A DNA stretch of 64,000 bases, from assembly GCF_002813375.1 (NCBI RefSeq), contig NZ_PHUJ01000001.1, positions 1 to 64,000 on the forward strand. Direction: 5' to 3'. The notes beneath the pieces were generated by a model. That model saw only the letters and a list, made by a program, of their open reading frames with translations. It searched no databases and had not been told where the DNA came from. Below, one piece after another: positions 1-8,496 of the stretch. The stretch is from Pseudonocardia alni. Lineage in GTDB: Bacteria > Actinomycetota > Actinomycetes > Mycobacteriales > Pseudonocardiaceae. How positions within the stretch are numbered: position 1 is the stretch's first letter; every line of letters begins with the position of its first letter. The translations under genes and the position numbers were made by a program.

Positions 1-579
1 CAGGCGAGCTGGCGCATGTACTGGGCGGCGACTTGGGCTAGCACGATGGGTGCTGCAGTCCCCGCGGCCGTCACCGACAACTACCACGACCCGCTGCGGG
101 ACTGGAGCGAACGCTGGCTGGCCCAGCGCCGCGACCAGGACCACGCGTCGACGTCGTGGGCCCAGAAGTTCGCCCACGATGCGATCTGGCCGCACGCCCC
201 ACTGATCGGGGCCGGCCGGCTCGCCGAGCGCTCGCCGTTCCTCGACCCAGAAGTCCTCGCCGCAGCAGCGGATCTCTCCCCGGGACACCGCTATGACCCG
301 GCGTTGCCGACCGCATACCACCGCAACAAGGCTGCGGTGGTCTCCCTGTTCGCCCCACGAGAGCGGCAGGTACTGCCGCCGGCCAAGCAGTACTTCCAGA
401 CCGCGCTGCGCGAGCTCGTCGAGCGGTGCGACCCCCGGCTGCTCACGGCGGCCGGATTGATCGATCCCGCCCGCATCGACACTGCCGACACCGCGGTGTC
501 GATGACGATCGCCGCAACCGAGAGCTGGCTCCGTGCCGCATCGGTCCGCGGCGCCCGGATCCCAGGAGTGAGCCCATGA
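1..579 (+). CDS. Asparagine-synthase-like protein, C-terminal part (5' end outside window)
   Basis: The frame is open from base 1, so the gene begins upstream of the window; 192 C-terminal residues are visible. The segment around RSPFLDPEVLAAAADL, followed by a basic Tyr-x-Arg-Asn-Lys stretch and LPPAKQYF, matches the end of the asparagine synthase (AsnB C-terminal, ATP-pyrophosphatase) fold, where this region closes the active site. Members make asparagine, or form macrolactams as lasso peptide cyclases. The ATP-binding SGGxDS loop would lie outside the window. The stop overlaps the next start (ATGA at 576-579), so the two are probably co-translated. The family call is reasonable; the substrate is unknown. 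A lasso-type cyclase is possible but no precursor or other partner gene is visible. Confidence 0.6.
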   Translation, partial: QASWRMYWAATWASTMGAAVPAAVTDNYHDPLRDWSERWLAQRRDQDHASTSWAQKFAHDAIWPHAPLIGAGRLAERSPFLDPEVLAAAADLSPGHRYDPALPTAYHRNKAAVVSLFAPRERQVLPPAKQYFQTALRELVERCDPRLLTAAGLIDPARIDTADTAVSMTIAATESWLRAASVRGARIPGVSP

Positions 580-1520
580 CCGGCACTCACCTCGATACGA
601 CGTCCCTGCTGGGTCATCCTGGTCTCATGCAGGGGAGGCCGTCGACCCGACTCACCACCATCACTCTTCACCCAGTACGCCGCGACGAGCACCAGGCAGT
701 ACTCGACCTCGTCGACGCCGACCGGCTGCCTGGACAACCCCAAGCCGCCCCCGCCGACCTGCGCGAGGCTCTCGCAGGACGTTCGCCCATCGACGGCGCC
801 TTGTGGGCGGGACTGACTGACCTGCGGCATGACGTCGCCGTCGACAGCCTCGGCAATGTGCTTGGCGTGATCGCCACCGGCTGGCGCGCCCGGGACAGCA
901 CCGCGGTCCTCACCTGGATGCACGCGCGGGAGAACAGCGCCGTCCTGTCCGCCCTGCTCGACGCCGCCCTGGCACGCTTCTCGACGACCAAGGCGGAGGC
1001 GTTCGGCATGGCGACCGCACTGGACCTAGGACTCGAGGCGCTGCCGGTATCGCACCGGCGTCACACGGCTGATGTCCTGGTCGCAGCCGGATTCGCCAGC
1101 GCCGACCTGTGGAACTACATGCTGCTGCCACCGGATGCGCTGACCGAATTGCTCGACGCCCCGGCATCGAAGCTCAGCCCTGCGCTGACGTCCCGGATCG
1201 AGAAGCGGCGACTGGGCTGGCGTATCGCGGTCCACGAGGGGAAGCACCTCGTCGGCGAGATAGAGATCGACGGCCCTGCCCAGGGCATCTCCCGGATAGC
1301 GTGGCTCGAGGTCGACCCCGGCCACCGCGGCGCTGGACTCGGCCGGTTCCTCCTTCGAGCGGGCTTGGGCCGCGCCCGGCGCGCCGGAGCCGAGCAGGCG
1401 GTGCTCTACGTCGATGACGATGAGCCCGGCACCGCGCGCGACCGAACAGCAGCCACAGCCCTCTACCGGAAGTACGGATTCCGCTCGATCGACCGTCTCC
1501 ACACCTTCACTCGGTCCTGA
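576..1520 (+). CDS. GNAT-family N-acetyltransferase, two-domain
   Basis: A 314-residue protein. The start is the ATG overlapping the preceding stop (ATGA), which is preferred to the upstream in-frame ATG at 426 because the latter lies deep inside the previous gene. The C-terminal third carries a typical acetyl-CoA binding motif (HRGAGLGRFLL) followed by ALYRKYGF, the usual beta5-alpha4 region of GNAT enzymes. The N-terminal half looks like a degenerate GNAT fold without the motif, a common tandem layout. It transfers an acetyl group from acetyl-CoA to an amine, but the acceptor cannot be read from the sequence. Coupling to the asparagine-synthase-like gene suggests a shared pathway, perhaps tailoring a peptide or amino acid product (inference). 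Confidence 0.8.
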   Translation: MTGTHLDTTSLLGHPGLMQGRPSTRLTTITLHPVRRDEHQAVLDLVDADRLPGQPQAAPADLREALAGRSPIDGALWAGLTDLRHDVAVDSLGNVLGVIATGWRARDSTAVLTWMHARENSAVLSALLDAALARFSTTKAEAFGMATALDLGLEALPVSHRRHTADVLVAAGFASADLWNYMLLPPDALTELLDAPASKLSPALTSRIEKRRLGWRIAVHEGKHLVGEIEIDGPAQGISRIAWLEVDPGHRGAGLGRFLLRAGLGRARRAGAEQAVLYVDDDEPGTARDRTAATALYRKYGFRSIDRLHTFTRS

Positions 1521-1875
1521 CCGTCGGGCGAGCGATACGCGGGCCGTAGGGACGGACTGGTCCTCGCGGGGGAAGAGAAGCCGGCGAGGTCCCGCCCGCT
1601 ACATGGGTGGGCCGTGATGACTCTGCACCCCGCTCTCCGGCTTGCCCGCCGATGCCGCGCCTGCCGCACCCGACGCGGGTGACACCACCGGCTCTGCGTC
1701 GTCGGCCGGCCGGTTGGTGCGGTCGGGTGGTGTCACGCCGGTCGGGCGAGCGCACGCCCCCGGCGCGCCGGAGTTCGTGGTGCGGGCGAGTCACGTCCCA
1801 CCGCAGCGGTCGGGACCGCACCGGCCCCACTTCCACCGGGGCCGGTACGAACGCCGCACAGATTGGACTCACGTC
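1521..1875 (+). promoter_or_regulatory. Non-coding leader upstream of the DUF932 gene
   Basis: No convincing gene lies in these 355 bases. The core at 1651-1680 (GATG..CGCCTGCCG.ACC.GAC.CGGGT) resembles the cores at 7804-7831, 10589-10616 and 14008-14033, so this is probably a divergent member of the same leader family. An 11-bp perfect inverted repeat (1679-1689 and 1726-1736) follows. A terminator for the GNAT gene was not evident. Confidence 0.45.
1679..1736. repeat. 11-bp perfect inverted repeat
   Basis: GTGACACCACC at 1679-1689 and its exact reverse complement at 1726-1736, with 36 bases between. The wide spacing suits a long-stem RNA structure or a two-site operator better than a terminator. 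It lies in the leader of the DUF932 gene. Confidence 0.6.
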
Positions 1876-3081
1876 ATGAGCCAGAACATCGAGCACAACA
1901 CCTCGCGCGCTGACAACGAGGGCGGACCGGGCCCGGTGGCGCTGACGACCCGCAACGCCGACCTGAGCGACATGGTCGAGCTGCTGCGTACCCAGCAGGC
2001 CGCGAAGTCCGACCACGTCGTCGCCGCCTCGGCCTTGCAGGCCAGGGCCGGCAGGGTGGTCGTACGCGGCGCCGGCCCGGTGAAGCTGTCGATGGACGGG
2101 GTCACCAGCGGTGACCTCTCCCTGGCCCCGACCCGCACCGCCGACAACGGCATCGCCGACAAGCTCGGCATCCCCACCGCCTACCTGCGTCGGACCCGCG
2201 AGCACAACGTGGAGCTCTACGACGACAACGTCAACGGCTGGCTCACCCACGACCCGAACCGCCGGTTCCTGGTCCGCGGCCTCACCGCAGGTGAGGGCGG
2301 GCAGGGGGTCATGCGGGCGCTGCTGTCGGACCGATACCGCCCGATCGAGAACCTCGACGTCCTGATGACCGCCCTGGAAGGCGTCCACGCGGCCGGACAC
2401 CCAGTCGACATCGTCTCCGCGGACCTGTCGGAGTCCCGCATGTACGTCAAGATCCGCTCGACCGCGGTCTCGGCGATGGCCCCGGCGCTGCTGGCCGGCT
2501 ACACCTCCCCGTTCTCCGGCGCGCGCGGCGCCGACAACCCGACGGTGTTCGCCGGGTTCGTGCTGACCAACTCCGAGACCGGGCAGGGTAAGTTCCGGCT
2601 CATCCCGCAGCTGACCGTGCAGATCTGCAACAACGGGATGACCCTGACCCGCCACGCCATCGACGAGGTCCACGTCGGCGGGCGCCTCGCCGCAGGCCAG
2701 ATCAACTGGTCCTCCGACACCCAGGCCGCGAGCTTGCAGCTGGTCACGAAGATGACCCGCGACGCGATCGGTTCGTTCCTCGACGAGCGCTGGGTCGCCG
2801 AGCGGATCGCTGAGATCGAGGCCGACGCCGGGATCGAGGTGACCCGCCCGCAGCAGACCATCGAGCACGTCAGCAAGAAGCTGCGGTTCTCCATCGAGGC
2901 CCAGAACTCGATCCTGTCTCACTTCATCGACGGCGGCCTGCGCACCTCCGGTGGGGTACTGCACGCGGTCACCGCGGCCGCTCAGGGCATCGCCGACGTT
3001 GATGAGGCCTACGAGGTCGAGGCCCGCGGTATCGAGGCCATGCGGCTCTCCGCCGCGTTCACCACCGGTCGCGTCGCGTGA
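1876..3081 (+). CDS. DUF932 family (plasmid/phage-like) protein
   Basis: A 401-residue protein. The ATG at 1876 starts the conserved sequence, while the in-frame extension to 1642 lies in the leader and has poor composition. The central part (tolerance to DNA position YLRRTREHNVELYDDN, FRLIPQLTVQICNNGMT, later residues near RPQQTIEHVSKKL) matches DUF932, a family common on actinobacterial plasmids and phages. The molecular role is not established; it is often beside SSB or recombination genes. The stop overlaps the GTG of the next gene (GTGA), implying translational coupling. The family call is fairly secure; no function is claimed. Confidence 0.8.
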   Translation: MSQNIEHNTSRADNEGGPGPVALTTRNADLSDMVELLRTQQAAKSDHVVAASALQARAGRVVVRGAGPVKLSMDGVTSGDLSLAPTRTADNGIADKLGIPTAYLRRTREHNVELYDDNVNGWLTHDPNRRFLVRGLTAGEGGQGVMRALLSDRYRPIENLDVLMTALEGVHAAGHPVDIVSADLSESRMYVKIRSTAVSAMAPALLAGYTSPFSGARGADNPTVFAGFVLTNSETGQGKFRLIPQLTVQICNNGMTLTRHAIDEVHVGGRLAAGQINWSSDTQAASLQLVTKMTRDAIGSFLDERWVAERIAEIEADAGIEVTRPQQTIEHVSKKLRFSIEAQNSILSHFIDGGLRTSGGVLHAVTAAAQGIADVDEAYEVEARGIEAMRLSAAFTTGRVA

Positions 3082-3464
3082 GCACGCCGCAGACGGTGAA
3101 CCCCCTCGCGTTCGACCACTACAGTGCGCCGACGCTGGCCCAGTGCGCGGCCGCGTCTCGCGCCGCGGCCCGGCTGGTCGGGCACGACCAGCGTTGGACG
3201 GCGGTGTCGCAGCGGGTGCTGAGGGACGGGGCCACCGATGAGCAGTTGTGGCCGGCGGTGCACCTGCTCGTGGCGCCCTCACCGGAGTGGCCGTTCCACC
3301 TGATGATGACCCGTTACCTGCCCGGCGACTGCAGCGTCTGCCACCTTCGCGAGGCGGAGCACTGTCCCTGCGGGTGGTGCCCGACCCGGGGCCACGCACC
3401 GTGCTGCGAGGTCGCCTACGGCTGGTGGCAGGTCATGTCGGTCCGCCACGCCGCCCGTCCCTGA
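3078..3464 (+). CDS. Small cysteine-rich protein of unknown function
   Basis: A 128-residue protein starting with a GTG that overlaps the stop of the DUF932 gene. The N-terminal half is helical and alanine-rich. The C-terminal half has closely spaced cysteines and histidines (C-x2-C, then C-x-C-x2-C and a final CC pair) that could hold one zinc ion. I do not recognise a family. The tight coupling to DUF932 suggests a common role. Confidence 0.65.
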   Translation: MSTPQTVNPLAFDHYSAPTLAQCAAASRAAARLVGHDQRWTAVSQRVLRDGATDEQLWPAVHLLVAPSPEWPFHLMMTRYLPGDCSVCHLREAEHCPCGWCPTRGHAPCCEVAYGWWQVMSVRHAARP

Positions 3465-3609
3465 TCCCGCGCGCGTCGAGCCAACGCCACCGAACTCCCA
3501 TCCCACCACCTGACCACCCGAGCCCTGGCTGGTGCGGCCTGCCCTGCGCAGTGGATCGCCCCAGCCAGGGCTTCGTGCTGTGCACACCTTTCGAGACGAG
3601 GAACCACCG

Positions 3610-3729
3610 ATGATCACGTCGTCCGAGAACCATCGGCTACTCCACGAGCAGGGCATCGCCCCGCTCCTGCTCACCGGCGCCGCCCGGGCCGACACCGCGC
3701 CCGGCCACCCCGGGCAGGCGCGATCGTGA
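3610..3729 (+). CDS. Small ORF (39 residues) coupled to the next gene
   Basis: It begins at ATG 3610, a few bases after a purine-rich stretch (GAGGAA), and its stop overlaps the GTG start of the next gene (GTGA at 3726-3729). The product is 39 residues, with no recognisable domain. It may be a real micro-protein or a leader whose translation delivers ribosomes to the downstream gene. The overlap is the main support. Confidence 0.35.
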   Translation: MITSSENHRLLHEQGIAPLLLTGAARADTAPGHPGQARS

Positions 3730-4769
3730 CCGGCGCAGCGCAGCTGGGGAACCGCGATGTCGCCGAAGCTGTCGCTGAGGCCTTGACCGCGATCGACGAG
3801 CACCCCTGGGCGACGAGCACACACCCCAGCGGGATGCTGCTCACCGCCACCGACGGTGCGGCCCTGCGAGTCCGCATCGCCCGCCACGGACCGGAGTCCG
3901 GCCGATTGCTCGTGGTCTGCGAACCCCCGCCGGACGCGCGGGACGTACCCGGTGCCGACGCGCTGAGAGCCCGAGCCACCGTCGATCCGACCCGCCCGAC
4001 GGCCCGGATCGCCGCAGACCTGCACCGGCGGCTGGTCACCCCGTACCGCCACGCCCGCCCGGCCGCGCGGGACTGGCGGCGCGCCGCGGACGCCCTCGCC
4101 GCCGCTGAGCAGGCCATCCTGGCCGAGGTCCGCTCCAACCTCTCCGGCCTCCCGACGCTCGTGTCGCGAGGCGAGCACGGCGACCGCGGGGCGCTACGGC
4201 TGTGCTCAGATCATCCGCACACCGGTCCCATCGACTCGGTGCAAGTCGTGGAGCCCTCCCTGCGCCACGAGATCCGCCCCGGCCAGTTCGACGCGCAGTT
4301 CCCGAGCTACACCGAGGTCCGGCTGCGGGTACACCCCCGGCTGCTACCCGACCTGTCCCGAGCCCTCGCCGTGCTCGGCTGGGCATCGGACATCACCTCA
4401 GTACCTGCCCACCAGTGCCCGCACGCCCACGAGCCGCAGTGCAGACACGGTCACGACCACACCGATCACAGAGACCCCGAGGGCCTCATCGGCCGCCTCG
4501 CAAGAAAGCACGAGGTGGGAGGCGCCGACATGATCACCGTCAGGGTCGAAAACACCTACTCGTGCGGACACGAGTCCGAGTACGCGGCCGTGATCCGTGC
4601 GCCCCACGTCGGCGAGAGCGTGGAGGGATGGTTCGACGATGTCGTCCAGCCCGAGACCGGCGACGGTCACGCGTGCGGACCGTCCGAGCACGCGCACTAC
4701 GAGGCCCTGGTGACTGTCGCTCCGCGCCGCCCCGACCTGCTCGGGCAGAGCCGCACGTGGGAGGGCTGA
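3726..4769 (+). CDS. Hypothetical protein with His/Cys-rich middle segment
   Basis: A 347-residue protein starting at a GTG that overlaps the preceding small ORF. The N-terminal 150 residues look alpha/beta with one basic helix. Residues about 235-255 are rich in His and Cys (HQCPHAHEPQCRHGHDHTDH), suggesting metal binding. The C-terminal segment after about residue 270 has another Cys/His group (SCGHES, HACGPSEH) and may be a separate small domain. No known family is recognised. It lies in a run of plus-strand plasmid genes. Confidence 0.65.
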   Translation: MTGAAQLGNRDVAEAVAEALTAIDEHPWATSTHPSGMLLTATDGAALRVRIARHGPESGRLLVVCEPPPDARDVPGADALRARATVDPTRPTARIAADLHRRLVTPYRHARPAARDWRRAADALAAAEQAILAEVRSNLSGLPTLVSRGEHGDRGALRLCSDHPHTGPIDSVQVVEPSLRHEIRPGQFDAQFPSYTEVRLRVHPRLLPDLSRALAVLGWASDITSVPAHQCPHAHEPQCRHGHDHTDHRDPEGLIGRLARKHEVGGADMITVRVENTYSCGHESEYAAVIRAPHVGESVEGWFDDVVQPETGDGHACGPSEHAHYEALVTVAPRRPDLLGQSRTWEG

Positions 4770-4831
4770 GGTGGACGACATCGGAGCCCAACGCCTCAAC
4801 GATGGGCTGACTCCCCGTCAGTCGGCCGAGC

Positions 4832-5029
4832 GTGCGCTGGGGGGCGCTGCGCGCGTACCGGCCGGACGGGACCTCACCCGAGCGGATCGCCGCGGTGGAC
4901 GAGCAGGCAGCCGAGGGCGTGGCTGACCTGATCACCGACCTCCTCCACCTGGTGACCGAGGCCGGCTGGGACCCCCGCGAGGTCATGCGCAGCGGCATCA
5001 ACAACTTCGCTGGCGAAACGGGGACATAG
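4832..5029 (+). CDS. Small conserved-looking hypothetical protein
   Basis: A 65-residue ORF with a GTG start. The part from PDGTSPERIAAVDEQ to GWDPREVMRSGINNF reads as an amphipathic helical protein with a pattern seen in short accessory proteins of actinobacterial plasmids. The start is uncertain because an overlapping frame is open from GTG 4771. It ends just before a strong hairpin (5045-5078). Confidence 0.5.
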   Translation: MRWGALRAYRPDGTSPERIAAVDEQAAEGVADLITDLLHLVTEAGWDPREVMRSGINNFAGETGT

Positions 5030-5044
5030 CCAGGTCAGGTATGC

Positions 5045-5078
5045 CGTGTGTCCGCCCCGGCCAGGGGGCGGACACACG
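5045..5078 (+). terminator. Strong hairpin terminator
   Basis: A 14-bp perfect stem with a 6-nt loop (5059-5064), 16 bases after the stop at 5029. It lacks a U-tract, as is usual for high-GC actinomycete terminators, and it could act in both directions. Confidence 0.7.
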
Positions 5079-5320
5079 CTGGCATCCCGACCGGCGGGCC
5101 GACGATGCCTCGGCCGCGAGGTCCCCCACGGGTGAACCCGCCCCGCTGACGCCTGAGCGCTGCGGCACTCCCATGGCGGGTCCACACCGGGGTGACCACG
5201 GCCGATCCCCCTCCGGCCCCCCGGCCGGGCTGCCCGGGACGCGCAGCGCACCCCCGGGCAGCGGGGGCGCACCGCCCGACCAGCGGGTCGGGCGGTCACC
5301 GCCAGGGAGAGGCCCCGTTC
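5079..5320 (+). promoter_or_regulatory. GC-rich leader upstream of the ParB-like gene
   Basis: No gene is apparent here. Several short GC-rich inverted repeats occur (for example around 5230-5300), and the segment ends in a purine-rich ribosome binding site (AGGGAGAGG) before ATG 5321. Its layout resembles the leaders at 7767 and 10552, without clear sequence identity. Confidence 0.4.
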
Positions 5321-7147
5321 ATGAGACACACCACCACCGACTCGACCGACCGCGTCGACGACCAGCCCGAGACCACCGGTACCCCGGTCGCGCCGGTGAC
5401 CGCGGAGCTCCTCGGCGATGTCGACGAGCTCGGCGAACTGGCCTGGGCGGACCCCTCCACACTGGTCCTCGAGGTCAATACCCGCACCGACGCCCACCTC
5501 GACCCGCACTTCTGCGCCTCGATCCGCGACCGCGGCGTGCGCGAACCCATCAACGTCTACCGCCGCGCCGCCGATGGCGCCCTAGTCGTGCGCAAGGGCC
5601 AGCGCCGCACCCTTGCCGCAGTCAAGGCCGGTCTGGCCCGTGTGCGAGTTCTGGTCGAACCCCAGACCCCCGCCACCGACGCCGCCGAGGCCTTCACCGA
5701 CCCCGCACAGGCCCAGCGTGTCGCCGAGGCCGAGCGAATCATCGACCAGCTCGGCGAGAACCAGCACCGCGCCGGGATCTCCGACGCCGACGAGGTCGCC
5801 GCACACCAGCAGCTGCTCGGGCTAGGCATGACGGCGTGGCAGATCGCACGGACCACCCGGACCCCAGCCAAGCGGGTCCGACAGACCACCGCGGTCGCCC
5901 GCAGCGCCCGGGCGCTCGAGATCGGGTCCTGTCACGAGCTGGACCTGGTCCAGATGGCGGTGATCGCCGAGTTCGCCGATGACGACACCGCGGTCGAGCA
6001 GCTCACCGAGACCGCGCTGACCCGACCGGGACAGCTCGCACACCAGGCGCAGCGGCTGCGCGACGAGCGCGCAGACCGCGCCCGGTGCACAGCGGTGGAG
6101 GACCAGCTGCGCGCTTCAGGGGTCACGGTCCTGAGCCGTGACGACGACCGCCTGGACACCGCGTCCTCGATCGCTCGGCTGCGGCCCACAGCGGACGACC
6201 CGCAGGGCACCGACCTCACTGAACAGGCCCACCGCGACTGCCCCGGCCACGCCGCCACCGTCATGACCCGCTGGGACTTCGAGCAGGCAGGCAGGATCGC
6301 CCAGCCGGTGTGGATGTGCCTGGCCCCCATCGAGCACGGCCACGCCGAGCTCTACGACCGGTCCCAGCCAGGCATCACGACCACTGCGCCGGTCGGGGAA
6401 ACCGACGAGCAGCGCCAGGCCCGCGAGGACCGCGAGCGGGAAGCCGCGCGCCAGGAACGGCGCACGGTGATCGCGAACAACAAGGCATGGGACTCCGCGC
6501 AGATCGTGCGCCGGGACTGGCTGCGCGAGCTGTTCACCCGCAAGGCGGCGCCGAAGGGAGCAGCGATCTTCGTCGCTGCCGAGATCGCCCGGGGCGATCA
6601 CGACCTACGCCGCGCGATGGAGTCCCGCAACGCCCTCGCCGCGACCCTGCTGGGGTTGGGCGCCGCCTCCCCCCGTGGCGTCTACGGCCTCCACAGTGGG
6701 CCGACCCACCCGATCGCCGAAGCCGCCGGCACGTCGAACGCGGCCCGGGCCACGATGCTCTCCCTCGCGGTGGTCCTCGCCGCCTACGAGGACGGCACCC
6801 ACCGCAACAGCTGGCGTAACCCCAGCCCGGCCACGCGGCGCTACATCACCCAGCTGCGCGAGTGGGGCTACGACCTGTCCGACGTCGAGCAGCTCGTCAT
6901 CACCGACCAGACCGGCGCCACCGAGACCACACCGCGGGATGCCACCGTCCCGGACCCCACTACCGAGGCGGACTCCGCCGAGAACGGCGGTGTAACCGAC
7001 AGCGCCGGCGAGGCAGCGGCCGAGGACCAGACAGCGGACACCACCGAGCCCGACACCGCAGCGACCGGCACCGCGGCAACCGCCGAGGGCGGGACTGAAA
7101 CCACGGCGGAGGCCGCCGCGAACAGCGAGGCCGCCGCGAACGGCTGA
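5321..7147 (+). CDS. ParB-like nuclease-domain protein
   Basis: A 608-residue protein. ATG 5321 follows AGGGAGAGG, and the upstream extension to 5192 is leader sequence. Residues about 38-110 form a ParB/sulfiredoxin-like N-terminal domain (VNTRTDAHLDPHF, GVREPINVYRR, VVRKGQRRTLAAVKAG, the last being the GxRR box). Residues about 145-195 contain a helix-turn-helix (DEVAAHQQLLGLGMTAWQIA). A long helical middle follows, and the last 90 residues are an acidic Ala/Thr/Glu tail. No ParA partner is adjacent, so it may be a plasmid regulator or an orphan partition-like protein rather than a classical ParB. It is followed by a perfect palindrome terminator. Confidence 0.8.
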   Translation: MRHTTTDSTDRVDDQPETTGTPVAPVTAELLGDVDELGELAWADPSTLVLEVNTRTDAHLDPHFCASIRDRGVREPINVYRRAADGALVVRKGQRRTLAAVKAGLARVRVLVEPQTPATDAAEAFTDPAQAQRVAEAERIIDQLGENQHRAGISDADEVAAHQQLLGLGMTAWQIARTTRTPAKRVRQTTAVARSARALEIGSCHELDLVQMAVIAEFADDDTAVEQLTETALTRPGQLAHQAQRLRDERADRARCTAVEDQLRASGVTVLSRDDDRLDTASSIARLRPTADDPQGTDLTEQAHRDCPGHAATVMTRWDFEQAGRIAQPVWMCLAPIEHGHAELYDRSQPGITTTAPVGETDEQRQAREDREREAARQERRTVIANNKAWDSAQIVRRDWLRELFTRKAAPKGAAIFVAAEIARGDHDLRRAMESRNALAATLLGLGAASPRGVYGLHSGPTHPIAEAAGTSNAARATMLSLAVVLAAYEDGTHRNSWRNPSPATRRYITQLREWGYDLSDVEQLVITDQTGATETTPRDATVPDPTTEADSAENGGVTDSAGEAAAEDQTADTTEPDTAATGTAATAEGGTETTAEAAANSEAAANG

Positions 7148-7160
7148 CCGCACGGTCACC

Positions 7161-7196
7161 GCAGGGGCGAGACGCCCGCGGGCGTCTCGCCCCTGC
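7161..7196 (+). terminator. 36-nt perfect palindrome, probable terminator
   Basis: Two 18-nt halves are exact reverse complements, centred between 7178 and 7179, starting 14 bases after the ParB-like gene. As RNA it would form a very stable stem, so termination is the simplest reading. A dimeric protein site is the alternative. Confidence 0.7.
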
Positions 7197-7248
7197 GCCC
7201 GACCGCGCTGTATCCGCAGTTCCCCTACGTCGTACAGGAGCACACATC

Positions 7249-7692
7249 GTGGACATCTCCATCGACCTGCTCGCCGCCGTCCTCGCCGAGACCGACACCG
7301 ACCACTGGCGGCGGCGTTCGCACCACGAGCAGGCCCGCTACATCACCGCAGCCCTCAGCCTCGGCACCGCCCACCCCGGCCCACGTGCCGCCCCGCCCGG
7401 GCGCGCCGCCGAAGCCGAGCACACCATCGAGGAATGGGTCTGCCGGGCCGAGCGCCACGACCTGGCAGAGGACGAGCAGCACGCGCTGCAGAGCCTGCTC
7501 ACCACCTACGGCCTCTCCGGCGGAACCATCCCGTCGCCCTGGGGGCGTGCCCTCGGTGAGCTGATCGCGGTCACCGGGCCCACTCACCGGCGAGCGCTGG
7601 CCCGCGCGTTTCCCGATTGGATCGTCTGGGCCGAAGCGCTGGAGACCCCCGGGCTCCGACAGCGGCTCCTCGCCGCCGTCGATAACGCCTAA
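7249..7692 (+). CDS. Hypothetical protein, helical
   Basis: A 147-residue protein with a GTG start, preceded by AGGAG. It is predicted to be mostly helical and acidic/Ala-rich, with no catalytic motif or membrane segment visible. I do not recognise the family. It sits between the ParB-like gene's terminator and the first copy of the 180-bp leader repeat. Confidence 0.65.
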   Translation: MDISIDLLAAVLAETDTDHWRRRSHHEQARYITAALSLGTAHPGPRAAPPGRAAEAEHTIEEWVCRAERHDLAEDEQHALQSLLTTYGLSGGTIPSPWGRALGELIAVTGPTHRRALARAFPDWIVWAEALETPGLRQRLLAAVDNA

Positions 7693-7766
7693 GCACCGAC
7701 GGACCAGAACGTGTGGCGCTGCGGTCCGGCGCGCGACGCCGCAGGCCGGTGGAGCTCGTGCCAGAT

Positions 7767-7946
7767 CGCCCGGAGGTCAGCACAGCACGGCGTGGTTCGC
7801 GGCGATGGACGCCTGCCGACACCGACCGGGTGGGACGGGCCTCGCTTCGATCGGACCCGCTTCGCGGGTTCCCGCCCGGTCGGGCCAGCGGCAACCCCCG
7901 CCGCCCCCTGCGGGGCCACACCGCACCGCGCTGAGGCAGAGCCGCG
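7767..7946 (+). repeat. 180-bp leader repeat, copy 1
   Basis: By eye this is identical to 10552-10731 over 180 bases in direct orientation. Both copies end exactly 36 bases before the start codon of the next gene (TTG 7983 here). Inside are a hairpin CCCGC-TTC-GCGGG and a second stem CCCC-TGC-GGGG. Long identity in non-coding DNA plus conserved spacing suggests an RNA leader or a transcription control element. Confidence 0.85.
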
Positions 7947-7982
7947 ATCCAGCGCAAACCCCACCGATCCGCGGAGGCCCCG

Positions 7983-8414
7983 TTGACCAGTACAAACACC
8001 CCCACCACCAGCGAGGCGGCCCTGACCCTGGACCGGCTGCAGACCCACCCGATCGTCGTCGACGGCCTGCGGGTGAGCGTCGCGTCGGATCCGCACCGGA
8101 TCCGGCTGGTCGTCGCCGACGACGACGGCGCGGTGGAGTTGCGCTGGCTCGACCCGCGCAACGCGTCGGGGCCGTTCGGGCCCTCGGTGGTGCTGCACTC
8201 GGCCCACCCGGTGGGCCCCGGCCGCCTCTACGAGGAGATCGGAGAGGACTGCGAGCTCACCGGGGACGAGGTCACCGTCGGGATCTGCTACCCCGACACC
8301 GTCGTCGCGGACGCCGTCCGATGCGACCTGCAGCCCCTGCTCGAACCCGGCGTCGATCTCGCGCCCGTGGTCGCGGTGCTGGCCGGCTACCACCGCCGCT
8401 GCCTCAACCGCTGA
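7983..8414 (+). CDS. Hypothetical protein behind leader repeat copy 1
   Basis: A 143-residue protein. The start is a TTG preceded by GGAGG at about 6 bases, which decides it: no ATG or GTG fits the conserved 36-nt distance to the leader repeat. It looks like a compact alpha/beta protein with alternating hydrophobic strands (RIRLVVADDDGAVELRWL), followed by helices. No recognised domain. A terminator hairpin follows at 8423. Confidence 0.65.
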   Translation: MTSTNTPTTSEAALTLDRLQTHPIVVDGLRVSVASDPHRIRLVVADDDGAVELRWLDPRNASGPFGPSVVLHSAHPVGPGRLYEEIGEDCELTGDEVTVGICYPDTVVADAVRCDLQPLLEPGVDLAPVVAVLAGYHRRCLNR

Positions 8415-8422
8415 CAACCCGC

Positions 8423-8453
8423 CGCGGGGCCCCGCTCCCGGCGGGGCTCCGCG
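8423..8453 (+). terminator. Hairpin terminator
   Basis: A 13-bp stem (8423-8435 with 8441-8453, one G-U pair) and a 5-nt loop, 9 bases after the stop at 8414. Confidence 0.65.
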
Positions 8454-8496
8454 CCGCCCGCACCCCGCCAGCCTACTGCCCGAGAGGGGTTCGCCC

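Noticed and set aside
1507..3399. 630-residue minus-strand frame opposite the DUF932 gene
   Set aside because: It is a GC-rich shadow; the plus strand carries the clear family match and ribosome binding site.
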